NCBI RefSeq assembly: GCF_002914585.1
Contig: NZ_PDDM01000014.1
Coordinates: forward strand, 1 to 64,000
Length of the DNA: 64,000 nucleotides
Direction: 5' to 3'
Origin: Pseudanabaena sp. BC1403
GTDB taxonomy: Bacteria; Cyanobacteriota; Cyanobacteriia; Pseudanabaenales; Pseudanabaenaceae
A program made the translations under genes and the position numbers. Under the pieces are notes generated by a model that worked only from the letters and a program-made list of their open reading frames with translations, was not told the DNA's origin and searched no databases. This document shows positions 1 through 9,600 of this stretch, piece after piece (positions within the stretch are counted from its first letter, which is position 1; every line of letters begins with the position of its first letter).

Positions 1-249
1 GCTAAGCGGTTACGATTGCCGAGCAATATCATTTTGATATTTCAGCCTGCTCATTCTCCAGAATTAAACCCAATTGAGCGCGTTTGGTTATATTTGAAGC
101 AAGGGTTGCGCTTTACTTTACCCAAAAATATGGATGAGTTGCGGCTTTTGGTGAAGAATCGTCTCTCCGAAATGACTAAATCTGTCATTGCTTCCCTTGT
201 CGGTAGAGATTCCATACTGGATGCTCTATCTGTTGCCTCTCTTTTGTGA
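1..249 (+). mobile_element. IS630-family transposase, C-terminal part (cut by window edge)
   Basis: The frame is open from the first base of the window and ends at a TGA at 247-249. It carries the hallmark end of the IS630/Tc1-like DDE catalytic domain, PAHSPELNPIERVW, in which the glutamate is the last acid of the DDE triad. These transposases cut and paste DNA at TA targets. About 80 residues are visible and the N-terminus lies outside the window. The stop is followed at once by ATTTGGTATAA, probably the inner edge of the right terminal inverted repeat. That end resembles the ends of the 106-bp repeats at 2128 and 62375. Whether the full copy is intact cannot be seen. Confidence 0.85.
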
Positions 250-264
250 TTTGGTATAAGTTGT

Positions 265-600
265 TTATTGAACTGAAATAAATCCTAAATTCTGCCCGAT
301 TTGTTGCCCCTGCGGGGAAAGTGCAAACTCGATAAATTGTTTGACAACAGGGCTAGTTGTTTTCTTTGCCGCTAAAAATAAACTACGACTGATGGGGTAT
401 TTCCCAGCCTTCACGCTATCAATATCTGTTGGGGCTACACCATTAATTGGCAAAATCCTCACGATTTCTTGCTTTTCTACTTGAGTAGTCGTTGCGTAAC
501 TAATACCGTTATCTCCGAGATCGCGCAAAATTGCTGTCGTCTCATCTTGTTTCCATGTAATGAAGTTAGCGCTATCAGGCGCGAATTGTTGCCCTGCCAA
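265..600 (-). pseudogene. PstS-like phosphate-binding protein, C-terminal fragment
   Basis: The 111 codons resemble the last third of PstS-type periplasmic phosphate-binding proteins: a GDNGISYATTTQ segment, then KYPISRSLFL, then a helix ending SPQGQQIGQNLGFI, which is the usual C-terminus of this family. A full protein has about 320-380 residues with a signal peptide; here everything before about residue 230 is missing and no upstream frame continues it. The fragment lies 16 bp from the IS630 transposase stop, so truncation by the insertion or by an associated deletion is the simplest explanation. The ATG at 598-600 is probably an internal methionine. A substrate other than phosphate is possible within the same family. 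Confidence 0.7.
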
Positions 601-752
601 AACTATACCTATGAATCAAATGTTTCTAATGTTTCCAATTTAAATAGACTTTTCGTTTATTGTGATGAATGGTTATCAATGGCGGGATGCGTCATTCTGA
701 TGTCAAGCCTTAATTTTGATAAGTAGCTAGGAACAATTAAATGTAAGCCTAA

Positions 753-789
753 AAAGCTGTAATGACTGCTGTGTAGGCATTACAGCTTT
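753..789. terminator. Hairpin in the gap before argC
   Basis: AAAGCTGTAATG at 753-764 pairs perfectly with CATTACAGCTTT at 778-789. It may be a terminator or an old element end. The rest of the 601-909 gap shows no gene, apart from a likely ribosome-binding stretch GGAGTAAGGG just before argC. Confidence 0.45.
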
Positions 790-909
790 GAGATTTGTTT
801 TTTAATTATGTCTAAGTATTTAGTTAATTTGGGATAGGGCTTGGCTTATGCTAAGTTGTTACCCCAAATGTGAAAAGCATTTGCAATATTTTTTTGATGG
901 AGTAAGGGT

Positions 910-1968
910 ATGAGCGCACAGGATCGAGTTCCCGTAGGTATTATTGGCGCTTCGGGTTATGGTGGCATCCAATTGGTCAGACTGCTCCTAGAGCATCCAT
1001 TGGTGAACATTACTTACATGGGTGGAAGTGGCTCTGTAGGTCAAAATTTTGCCGATCTATATCCGCACATTGCCCATGCAGTTAACCTGCCCATCGAAAA
1101 CCTTGAACCTGAAGCGATCGCTGATCGTTGCAAGATTGTCTTCTTGTCATTACCAAATGGTTTAGCCAGTAAAATTGCACCACGTCTGCTAGCTAAGGGT
1201 TGCAAAGTCCTCGATCTATCCGCAGATTATCGCTTCACCGATCTACAAGTTTATGAATCTTGGTACAAGGAGGCACGGACTGACGCTGAAGTTAATTCCA
1301 AGGCGGTCTATGGATTGCCAGAAATTTATCGCGATCGCATTGCTACCGCTAACTTGGTTGGCTGTGCTGGTTGCTATCCCACTGCTAGTCTATTAGCTCT
1401 ACAGCCTTTACTAAAGCAAGGTCTAGTTGATCCTAGTACGATCATCATTGATGCTAAGTCTGGTACATCGGGTGGTGGTCGTCAGCCTAAAACTAATTTA
1501 TTACTAGCCGAAGCAGATGGATCTCTTGCTGCCTATGGTATTGCTAGCCACAGACATACTCCTGAGATTGAACAGATCTGTAGTGATATGGCAGGTCAGG
1601 ATGTTCTAGTGCAATTCACACCGCATCTAATTCCGATGATTCGCGGCATTCTTTCGACGGTATATGCTAAGTTACGCGACCCTGGTTTGGTGAAAGACGA
1701 TATTCTTACTATCTATAAATCTTTTTATCGCAACTCAGAATGGGTGCAGGTTTTGCCCAAAAATATTTTCCCACAAACCAAATGGGCTTTAGGTACTAAT
1801 CTTTGCTATCTCGGTGTCGAAGTCGATGAACGCACAGGTCGAGTAATTGTAGTGTCTGCGATCGATAACCTGATGAAAGGACAGGCTGCCCAAGCTGTGC
1901 AATGTATGAATATCATGATGGGCTGGGAAGAGTCATTGGCTCTGCCTAAGCTAACTTTCTATCCTTAA
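910..1968 (+). CDS. argC: N-acetyl-gamma-glutamyl-phosphate reductase
   Basis: The 352-residue product matches ArgC, the NADPH-dependent reductase that makes N-acetylglutamate semialdehyde, the third step of arginine biosynthesis in the cytosol. The N-terminal nucleotide-binding loop GASGYGG is at residues 13-19, and the catalytic cysteine lies in [10 protein letters not shown] (Cys155). The substrate-binding histidine segment ASHRHTPEI follows later. Length is normal for the family. The ATG is preceded by a purine-rich GGAGTAAGGG. The gene stands alone and is followed by a cluster of hairpins, so it is likely monocistronic. Confidence 0.97.
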   Translation: MSAQDRVPVGIIGASGYGGIQLVRLLLEHPLVNITYMGGSGSVGQNFADLYPHIAHAVNLPIENLEPEAIADRCKIVFLSLPNGLASKIAPRLLAKGCKVLDLSADYRFTDLQVYESWYKEARTDAEVNSKAVYGLPEIYRDRIATANLVGCAGCYPTASLLALQPLLKQGLVDPSTIIIDAKSGTSGGGRQPKTNLLLAEADGSLAAYGIASHRHTPEIEQICSDMAGQDVLVQFTPHLIPMIRGILSTVYAKLRDPGLVKDDILTIYKSFYRNSEWVQVLPKNIFPQTKWALGTNLCYLGVEVDERTGRVIVVSAIDNLMKGQAAQAVQCMNIMMGWEESLALPKLTFYP

Positions 1969-1975
1969 ATACGTA

Positions 1976-2063
1976 TTAGCCCTGCACTCAAGTGCGGGCT
2001 AAAAGCTCAAACCCGTTGAAACGGGTTAATTAATAGGACTACGGAGTCCACTTCAGTGGAATT
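1976..2063. repeat. Multi-hairpin dispersed-type repeat
   Basis: Three or four short palindromes follow each other directly: TAGCCCTGCACTCAAGTGCGGGCTA, AACCCGTTGAAACGGGTT, GGACTACGGAGTCC and CCACTTCAGTGG. This arrangement is typical of REP-like dispersed repeats in cyanobacteria (family knowledge). Only one copy is seen in the window. Confidence 0.6.
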
Positions 2064-2065
2064 AA

Positions 2066-2103
2066 GCAAATAAGCCAAGAACTCAAGTTCTTGGCTTATT
2101 TGC
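2066..2103. terminator. Perfect 18-bp hairpin downstream of argC
   Basis: GCAAATAAGCCAAGAACT at 2066-2083 and its exact complement at 2086-2103 are separated by two bases. It is probably the argC terminator or a palindromic repeat. It follows the multi-hairpin cluster and precedes the MITE copy. Confidence 0.6.
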
Positions 2104-2127
2104 GTCATATACTTGGTTGAAGTGGGT

Positions 2128-2233
2128 TATACCAATTCACAAAAGTGTGGCAACACTTTTGTGAATTAAAAACCAAATCCAGTAAGGGTTTTAAAAACAC
2201 AAAATGGCTACGCCATTTTGTGTTTTGGTATTA
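2128..2233. mobile_element. 106-bp MITE-like element, copy 1
   Basis: The element begins TATACCAATTCAC and ends TGTTTTGGTATTA, so its tips form the inverted repeat ATACCAA/TTGGTAT. Inside are two strong hairpins, one around AATTCACAAAAGTG and its complement, the other around ACACAAAATGG with CCATTTTGTGT. A second 106-bp copy is at 62375 and a left half is at about 6535. It carries no gene. The tips resemble the sequence just after the IS630 transposase at 1-249, so that transposase family could mobilise it (inference). It sits directly upstream of thiL. Confidence 0.8.
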
Positions 2234-2277
2234 GTGATGGGCGACGCTTTGCTTCGCTCATCCTTAACGATATACAA

Positions 2278-3291
2278 ATGACAGCAACAGTTAAAAGTTT
2301 GGGTGAGCAAGGATTGCTGAAGATATTTCGGCAATATTGTAGTGCGGTGGTGGGGGATGACGCAGCGCCCATGGGCGCAACTTTGCCCGATCGCCAAATG
2401 GTGGCGACGACAGATATGTTGATCGATGGTGTGCATTTTAGCGATCGCACCACTAGCCCAGAAGATGTTGGTTGGCGTGCTGCCGCTGTGAACTTATCTG
2501 ATCTTGCTGCGATGGGTGCTAAGCCTTGGGGATTGGTCATGTCGGTGGGACTACCACCTGATACCGAGATTGCTTGGATTGAAGGTGTATATCGTGGCTT
2601 TAGTGAATGTTTACAAACCTATGGCACTGAATTGGTGGGCGGCGATACTGTGCGATCGCCTGTGCGGACTTTATCGGTAACTGCCTTTGGTCAAGTACCG
2701 AAAACTCAAGTCATTCAGAGACATACGGCGCGAGTTGGTGATGTGATTGTGATGACGGGTTTGCATGGACTTTCAAAAGCTGGTTTAGAACTTCTACTTA
2801 AAGAAGAGTTAAAAGAGGAGTTATTAGTGCCGATGCTGATTGGCAATCAGATTCTAGCGGGAGAGGATTTAGTTCAAGCAATCTGTCATTACCATCAGCG
2901 ACCAATTCCCCGTTTTGATGCGATCGCGATTTTGCATAAGATTCTCAACCAGCAAAATCATCCAACTGATTTTCCTGTTTCAGGAATGGATAGTAGTGAT
3001 GGATTAGCCGATGCGATCGCCCAAATATGTCGTGCTAGTAAAGTTGGTGCAAAGATCCATTGGCGATCGCTACCAATTCACCGAGCTGTAAGGGCTTTGG
3101 CAGGCGATCGCGCCTTAGAGTGGGTATTGTATGGCGGTGAAGATTTTGAACTTGTTTTATGTATGCCTTTGTCTTTAGCCGAAAAGTTTGTAAATCAACT
3201 ATCTGGCGCAGTGATTATCGGTGAGATTATCGATGGCGATCGAATTGACGGACTAGAAATGAGATCGGCTTTTCAACATTTCGCACCCTAA
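2278..3291 (+). CDS. thiL: Thiamine-monophosphate kinase
   Basis: The 337-residue product matches ThiL, which phosphorylates thiamine monophosphate to the cofactor thiamine diphosphate with ATP. Landmarks are VVGDDAAPM near residue 25, TTDMLIDGVHF, DLAAMGAKPWG, GGDTVRSP, and the C-terminal SGMDSSDGLADAI and YGGEDFELV segments of the PurM/ThiL fold. A longer frame runs upstream to 2218, but its first 20 codons read through the end of the MITE copy. The ATG at 2278, giving MTATVKSLGE, fits the family N-terminus better. The gene converges on rlmN. Confidence 0.95.
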   Translation: MTATVKSLGEQGLLKIFRQYCSAVVGDDAAPMGATLPDRQMVATTDMLIDGVHFSDRTTSPEDVGWRAAAVNLSDLAAMGAKPWGLVMSVGLPPDTEIAWIEGVYRGFSECLQTYGTELVGGDTVRSPVRTLSVTAFGQVPKTQVIQRHTARVGDVIVMTGLHGLSKAGLELLLKEELKEELLVPMLIGNQILAGEDLVQAICHYHQRPIPRFDAIAILHKILNQQNHPTDFPVSGMDSSDGLADAIAQICRASKVGAKIHWRSLPIHRAVRALAGDRALEWVLYGGEDFELVLCMPLSLAEKFVNQLSGAVIIGEIIDGDRIDGLEMRSAFQHFAP

Positions 3292-3336
3292 GATTGCTTT
3301 GAGAATGTTGCTTCGCAACATTCTCAAAGCAATCTT
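3290..3336. terminator. Perfect 21-bp hairpin shared by thiL and rlmN
   Basis: Arms at 3290-3310 and 3316-3336 pair without mismatch around a CTTCG loop. The hairpin overlaps the stop codons of both convergent genes, so it can act as a bidirectional terminator. Confidence 0.8.
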
Positions 3337-4405
3337 ATTTGGCTAACGCCTTTTCATGTTGTCCTCTTAGCTGACCACAGGCAGCATCTGCTTCCAGTCC
3401 TCTTGTCCGTCGTACACTCACCGCAACTTTATAATGTTCCAGAACCTGCACAAAAGCTTGAATCGCTCTTTCGGTTGGGCGTTTGTAATCAGCATCACTG
3501 ACCGTGTTGTAAGGAATCAAATTAACATGACTCTGGAAACCCCGAATTAGATATGCGAGTTCCTCGGCTTGTTCAGGTGCATCATTGACACCAGCCAGCA
3601 ATGTATATTCAAAACTAATTCTCCTACCCGTGATCTCCACATATTCACGACAGTCATCCATCAAGGCAATCAATGGATAGCGATCGGCGGAAGGAATTAC
3701 TTGGGCGCGAACTTCTTGTGTCGGCGCATGAAGGCTGACAGCGAGAGTGACTTGTAGATGCTCTTCCGCAAAGCGAGGGATCTGATTGGGAATGCCGACG
3801 GTGGAGACGGTGATATTGCGCTGACCAATGCCGATGTCTTTATTAATCACAGCGATCGCACCGACTAGATTCTCATAATTGAGCAATGGCTCGCCCATGC
3901 CCATAAATACGATATGGCTGACGCGCTGCTGCATTACTTCCTGCACAGTCAGCACTTGATCGATAATTTCATGCTTTGCCAAGTTGCGCCGAAATCCGCC
4001 TTTACCCGTGGCGCAAAAGTCACAAGCCATAGGACAGCCGACTTGGGTGGAAACACAGACGGTCAGACGCTTACTGGTGGGAATGCCAACGGTTTCGACA
4101 ATTTCTCCATCGGCTAACTTCAGCAGGAATTTCTCAGTACCATCGCGAGTTGTTTTGTGGAGATGAATCTGCGATCGCCCGATTTCCACAGTCGGATTCT
4201 GTGCAAATTCTTCGCGCCATGCCTTCGGAAACACTGTAATATCTTCTAAACTTCGCGCTCCCTTGTTATATAGCCAGTCATGGAGCTGTTTACCTCGATA
4301 GCTTGGTTGCCCTTGCGCTACGACCCATTCGGTGAGTTCAGATTGCGATCGCCCCAATAGTGGTAGGACTTTAGTAGATGCTGAGGTTAACGTATTGGCT
4401 GTCAT
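3335..4405 (-). CDS. rlmN: 23S rRNA (A2503-C2)/tRNA (A37-C2) methyltransferase
   Basis: The 356-residue radical-SAM enzyme methylates C2 of A2503 in 23S rRNA and, in the family, A37 of some tRNAs. The [4Fe-4S] motif is visible as CPMACDFC followed by ATGKGGF. The [11 protein letters not shown]-contact motif follows. The C-terminal cysteine used for the radical mechanism is Cys343 in [10 protein letters not shown]. Length is normal. The start gives [10 protein letters not shown], and the upstream 358-bp gap faces the phosphoesterase gene. Confidence 0.96.
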   Translation of the reverse strand: MTANTLTSASTKVLPLLGRSQSELTEWVVAQGQPSYRGKQLHDWLYNKGARSLEDITVFPKAWREEFAQNPTVEIGRSQIHLHKTTRDGTEKFLLKLADGEIVETVGIPTSKRLTVCVSTQVGCPMACDFCATGKGGFRRNLAKHEIIDQVLTVQEVMQQRVSHIVFMGMGEPLLNYENLVGAIAVINKDIGIGQRNITVSTVGIPNQIPRFAEEHLQVTLAVSLHAPTQEVRAQVIPSADRYPLIALMDDCREYVEITGRRISFEYTLLAGVNDAPEQAEELAYLIRGFQSHVNLIPYNTVSDADYKRPTERAIQAFVQVLEHYKVAVSVRRTRGLEADAACGQLRGQHEKALAK

Positions 4406-4451
4406 GACAAATTGGCAAATGGGGCTAATATTGATTTTATCAAATTTCTTA

Positions 4452-4680
4452 CAAACATGCCTGAGAAGGATATAAGGATGGAAAAATTCGATCTATAGCC
4501 TTTAATGGAAATCCAATTCTTACAGCGCTTTTGGGTGTGTCAGAAATCAAAAATCCTTCTTTACACAAAGTATTGAGAAGCAGTTCCATTAAATCAATGA
4601 TTTTGTCTCTATACCTCAATGACATTGCCGATCTTTTTGACGGCTCTAGTCCTCTCTTTGCAAAGGTTACTGCAAATTAA
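4452..4680 (+). other. Possible coding remnant in the rlmN-phosphoesterase gap
   Basis: In one forward frame about 70 codons are open, ending at the TAA at 4678-4680 and reading FNGNPILTALLGVS near the start and LNDIADLFDGSSPLFAK near the end. No start codon precedes the conserved-looking part and I do not recognise the family. The phrase ATTGCCGATCTT occurs three times between about 4620 and 4715. The stretch could be a decayed gene or chance; the latter half probably holds the phosphoesterase promoter. Confidence 0.25.
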
Positions 4681-4763
4681 TTTGAATTTTATTGCCGATC
4701 TTATTGCCGATCTTTCTTAGGTTTATTGATATAGTAAATTCGCATTATATTCGCTGGTAGTCT

Positions 4764-5714
4764 ATGAAACGTCGTCAACTTTTACTGACATTATTGGGTG
4801 TACCTGTAGTTGGCTCATTGATTTATGGGGCGATCTCCAAATCGAAAAACCAATATGAGCCAGTTTTAGCCAAGTCTCCAGCCAGTAATCCTCCCGAAAA
4901 TAATCCTACTTTTACTGATCCCACTGAAGAACCATTAGTGAGATTTGCGGCGATCGCAGATAACGGATTTGGTAGTCCTGACCAGATGGCTGTCGCTAAG
5001 TCCATGTGGGAAACCTATCAGCAAAAGCCCTATCCCTTCGTACTGATGGCTGGCGATAATATTTATTCCTACGGTGAAATTAGTTTAGCAAAAGCATATT
5101 TTGAAGATCCCTATGCCCCATTGCTCAAAGAGAATGTGAAATTTTATGCAGTATTGGGAAATCACGACATTATCAAATCGAACAATGGACTCGATCAGAT
5201 TAATTATCCACTTTTTAATATGAGCGATCGCTATTATTCGTTTACAAAAGGTAATACTGCTGAGGCAACTATTGAATTTTTTGCGATCGATACGAATGAC
5301 AATGCTCCTTGGCTAGAGCAGCTTGCATGGCTCGATCGTCAGTTAGCTAATAGTACAGCTCCTTGGAAAATCGTATTTGGACATCATCCTTTATATTCAT
5401 CAGGACGACATGGTAGTAATCCTAAATTAGCTGCCAAACTTGCGCCGATATTTGCGAAGCATAAAGTTTCACTTTATCTTTGTGGACATGATCATGGCTA
5501 CGAGAGATTTGCCCCGATTAATGGCACAACTTATATTGTCAATGGCGGCGGAGGTGCTCCACTATATAGCTTTGGTAAATCACCTCAAACTGCTTTTGTA
5601 AGTGCGCAGTTTAGCTTTATGACTTTTGATGTCTATCAAGATAAAATCATCACTAAGGCGATCGCCACCGATGGCAAAGTTTTTGATCGCGCCATAATCA
5701 CTAAAACCATTTAA
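4764..5714 (+). CDS. Exported metallophosphoesterase (purple acid phosphatase-like)
   Basis: The 316-residue product has the five metal-binding blocks of calcineurin-like phosphoesterases in order: AAIADNGFG near 65, AGDNIYSYG near 95, LGNHDI near 130, FGHHPLYSSG near 210 and CGHDHGYERF near 240. The N-terminus has MKRRQLLLTLLG and a short hydrophobic stretch, so export or membrane anchoring is likely, possibly through Tat, although the twin arginines are minimal. The layout resembles tartrate-resistant acid phosphatases. It probably hydrolyses phosphomonoesters in the periplasm; the substrate is unknown. It reads toward the gas-vesicle-like gene 55 bp downstream. Confidence 0.85.
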   Translation: MKRRQLLLTLLGVPVVGSLIYGAISKSKNQYEPVLAKSPASNPPENNPTFTDPTEEPLVRFAAIADNGFGSPDQMAVAKSMWETYQQKPYPFVLMAGDNIYSYGEISLAKAYFEDPYAPLLKENVKFYAVLGNHDIIKSNNGLDQINYPLFNMSDRYYSFTKGNTAEATIEFFAIDTNDNAPWLEQLAWLDRQLANSTAPWKIVFGHHPLYSSGRHGSNPKLAAKLAPIFAKHKVSLYLCGHDHGYERFAPINGTTYIVNGGGGAPLYSFGKSPQTAFVSAQFSFMTFDVYQDKIITKAIATDGKVFDRAIITKTI

Positions 5715-5769
5715 TGTAAGGTGACTCTTCACGTCACTTCACATTAAATTAGCTAAACCAATAATTACT

Positions 5770-6522
5770 ATGAGCTTATACCTGTACGCAATTTTGCAAG
5801 CTGATCATATTGAGCTAGTTAAAGATCTCGATCTTAAAGGCATGAATGCTCAGCCCGTGCAGTTTTATCCGCTCCCTCCTTTTGCGATCGTCTATAGTGA
5901 ATCTCAGCAGGAGAGATATCTCGCCAGCCGCGCAAACCTGATTACCCACGAAACAGTTTTAGAAACATTGATGAAGGCGATCGATCCGCATAAAGCAGTG
6001 CCTTTGCCTTTGCAGTTCGGGCTAGTGGTTGAAGAATGGGAAGAAGTGGAAAATGATTTGCTAATTCCTTACGAGGCAAAACTTACAGAACTGATCGATA
6101 ACTTAATCGGTAAGCGAGAAGTCAGTGTCAAACTCTTTTGGAATCAAAATGAAGAATTAAATCTCGCTGTAGCTGAAAATAAAGACTTGCAACAAAGGCG
6201 CGAAGCTTTAGTTGGGAAGGTGCTGAGTATGGATGAAGCGATCGCAATCGGGCAAGAACTAGAATCTGCGATCGAGCAACGTCAACAAATCATCATTGAT
6301 GCTTTTGTGGATACCCTCAAGCCGCTATCCCATGATTATGCTGAGGGAGAATTACTGACGGAAAGTATGATTTATAATGGTTCTTTCTTAATTGATTGGG
6401 ATAAAGAGCCTGAATTTGCCGCAGCTGTTGAAGCACTAGATCTTCAATTTGAGAACCGCCTCAGAATCCGCTACAACGATTTCACCGCTCCCTACAACTT
6501 TGTAAATGTAGATCGAGAATAA
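5770..6522 (+). CDS. gvpF: GvpF/GvpL family gas vesicle protein
   Basis: The 250-residue product matches the GvpF/GvpL family: MSLYLYAILQ at the start, a VLPLQFG-like segment (VPLPLQFGLV) near residue 85 and a C-terminal half ending RIRYNDFTAPYNFVNV. GvpF and GvpL are minor gas-vesicle proteins thought to help nucleate or prevent aggregation of GvpA. No gvpA, gvpC, gvpN or gvpK lies in this window, so it is a stand-alone member here. It may act with a gvp cluster elsewhere or have another role. F versus L cannot be settled from sequence reading. Confidence 0.8.
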   Translation: MSLYLYAILQADHIELVKDLDLKGMNAQPVQFYPLPPFAIVYSESQQERYLASRANLITHETVLETLMKAIDPHKAVPLPLQFGLVVEEWEEVENDLLIPYEAKLTELIDNLIGKREVSVKLFWNQNEELNLAVAENKDLQQRREALVGKVLSMDEAIAIGQELESAIEQRQQIIIDAFVDTLKPLSHDYAEGELLTESMIYNGSFLIDWDKEPEFAAAVEALDLQFENRLRIRYNDFTAPYNFVNVDRE

Positions 6523-6534
6523 ACTACAGCAAAG

Positions 6535-6596
6535 CTTATCCCAAATTCACAAAAGTGTTGTCACACTTTTGTGAATTAAAAAGCAAACTCTGTAGA
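6535..6596. repeat. Left half of the 106-bp MITE-like element
   Basis: The sequence CTTATCCCAAATTCACAAAAGTG and its hairpin partner match the left arm of the elements at 2128 and 62375. After GTGAATTAAAAAGCAAA similarity stops, and no right end follows. The hairpin lies between the convergent gvpF/L and kinase genes and may now serve as their terminator. Confidence 0.65.
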
Positions 6597-6608
6597 GAAA
6601 CATACGTC

Positions 6609-9600
6609 TCAACCCATGATCGGCAGTCGAATGCAAAACTTAGTACCTTGACCTAGCCCTGTCTGAACTTCCAAACTGCCACCGTGTTTTTCTACAACGA
6701 TTTGACGAGCGATCGCCAAACCCAATCCTGTTCCTTTACCCACCTCTTTGGTGGTAAACAAATGGTCAAAGATTTTAGCTTTGACATCTTCTGTCATCCC
6801 CTTACCATTGTCACAGAAATGGATTTCAATAGCATTTTGTGCAGTTAAGGTAGTTTGAATCGTAATTTTTTGAGGATTAGCTTGTAGATCAGCAAAAGAA
6901 GATTGCAGAGCAACTTCATCAAAAATATCGATCGCATTCGCCAGAATATTCATAAACACTTGGTTTAACTGACCAGGGAAACAATAAATGGCGGGCACAT
7001 CACCATAATTTTGAATGACTTCAATAGCAGGTCGATATTCGTTAGCCTTGAGCCGATATTTGAGAATTAGCAATGTACTATCAATTCCTTCGTGCAGGTT
7101 GGCGCTAACTTTATGATCAGTATCGGCACGAGAAAAAGTGCGCAGACTGTTGCTAATACCTCTAATGCGATCGGTCGCACCTTTCATAGAGTTCAGCAGC
7201 TTAGGTAAGTCTTCGCTCAGGAATTCTAAATCAATCTCTTCTGCATTGTCTTGAACAGAGGCGGCAGGATTGGGATGATGTTGCTGATAGAGAGCAAGAT
7301 GTTCGAGAAGATCATGCACATAGTCTTTCGCATTTTTAATGCTGCCATTGAGGAAGCCAATTGGATTATTGATTTCGTGGGCAACCCCAGCAACAAGATT
7401 CCCCAACGATGCCATTTTTTCGCTTTGGACAATCTGCAACTGGGATTGTTCAATCTGTTGAGCGTAGTTCTGAGCTTGTTGATAGAGCCGAGCATTTTCT
7501 AAAGAGATTGCGGCTTGAGCGCAGAGGAAGTTCAACAGTTCGACGCGATCGCTTGTAAATGCGCCAACGGTGACATGATTCTCCAAATACAAAATTGCCA
7601 CAAGTTTGCCCTGCTGTAAAATTGGGGTACAGAGCATACTCTTGGGCTGCTGCTGCAAGACATAAACATCCGTCGCTAAGGTGGGATGAACAGAGGCATC
7701 AACAATCACCACAGGTTCCCGACTACGTTTAACAGTATTAATCAATGATTGGGGAACTTCTGAACTACTAGACAAATCAATGGATTGCACTTGTGCTGGC
7801 TGATCGACGGTGGCAATCGCTTCCACAAACCACTGATTTTTACTGGGCATTAGCAAAGCACTTTTATCGGCTCCCGCATTTTCGAGAACCGTATGCAGCA
7901 AGGTTGCCAAGAGCTTGTCGAGTTGAATTTCGCTGGACAGGGTTTGAGATGCTTTCAGCACCGTTGCGAGGTCGAGTGTGGCAGAAATGCTGGTGCTACT
8001 GTGAGTAGATGATTGTGTACTAGCTGTTTGAGATGTGGTTATAGATATTGTCGAAAACACTGTTTCAGTTGCCGACAAAGCCATTTTTTGTTGTTGCAAA
8101 ATTGGCGCAAGCATCTGGGGATAGCGACGTTCTAGGTCTTGTACTTTGGCTTTTGCGCCCCAGCGAGCATAGCCGTAGTAGGCATTCGTCAGATACTCTT
8201 GGGCAATTTTTTCTTTGCCCCAATCGAGATAGAATTTGGCAGCGAGTTCGTTGGCTAAAGCCTCTTCTTGGATAAATCCATTCGCTTTGGCTCCTGCGAT
8301 CGCTTGGTCATAATATGCGATCGCATTTGAAATATCGCTTGAAATACAGCAACGTAATGCCTCTACCAGAAGATACTTATGTTGATAATTGATCGGTGCA
8401 GCACTAGCATAAATGCCTAGTTTTTCCTGATTTGCATCAACCTGAGAAAGAAGTTTTACTTGCTGCAAAGGATCAACCGTTGGATAAAGTGTGAGACGAG
8501 CTAATGAATCACAGTAATAATAAACTGGTGCAGAAAGCATTCCCATCCCAGCTTTAAGATATTTTTCTCCTGCATCTGCATCCTGAATTGCCGCAGTAAT
8601 ATCTCTAAATACGAAGCTCAACATCAACTTACACAGATAAAATAGATGGAGCGCTAATTCATCATTTACTTTACGAAGGCTTGATAAGTACTCCGCTTCA
8701 TCGCTTGCATCACTACCAAGACAGCTTGGATCTTCCCTATACTCAGTAAGATTTTTGATAGAATAACGCAGGATATGCATCCAGCTTAAAAAATGTTGAC
8801 TTGTGGCAAATTTCACCTGATAAATAGCAAGTTCTTCTTCTAATATTTCTAGCCCCTCCACACCACTTAAATAGGTATACATTAACCTAAACGAAGTGGA
8901 AACAAGTGAGTGAACAGCATCTCCTGTTTCTAATCCAACTTGATAGCACTCCTTCAATAAATTAATCGCTTGTTTAATGCTTTCTCGATTCGATTGATTA
9001 AATGCAGCGACCTTAAACTGAGTCATACTCTGAACTGATTTTTCAGAGAATTTATCCATGATTTTAAGTGCTAGCTGTCCAAATTGATAACCTTCTTCTA
9101 GCTTGTTTAACACAGTGCTGACAATAATTCCAAAATCTGCATATCCTGGTGCAGAAAAAGGTGAATTACCATATTTAAGCGATAAATTGACCTCTTCACA
9201 GGCAATAATTGGGAAAAGGTGGGGAGCTGCCTGATGCACGGATGGAACAAGGCTAGTCATAATTCGTAAAGCCGCTAAAGCATTGACCTCCTGCATTACT
9301 GGGAGGTTTACTAACTCCTCGATCTCGCAACTTGGTAAAGATGCCAACGTGTTTTCGACGTACTGTTGAATTTCTAAAGAGCTGATTGACTCAGGAAAAC
9401 TTATCCCCAATTTCTGAAGGATTTCTCGACCAACCGTAATTGCCTGAAGCTGTTGATTTTGCACTTGATATGCTTGGAGTTTGATCTCGTATACTTTCAC
9501 TTGATCAAGTAAGGTATTAGTACGCCGCAACACAACCTGAATCAAAGATTCCATCTGCTCAAAATCACAATTCAGCAACGCTACTTCTGCTGCTTCCTCG

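Noticed and set aside
2218-2277. Longer thiL N-terminus
   Set aside because: These codons come from the MITE end and do not look like ThiL; the ATG at 2278 fits.
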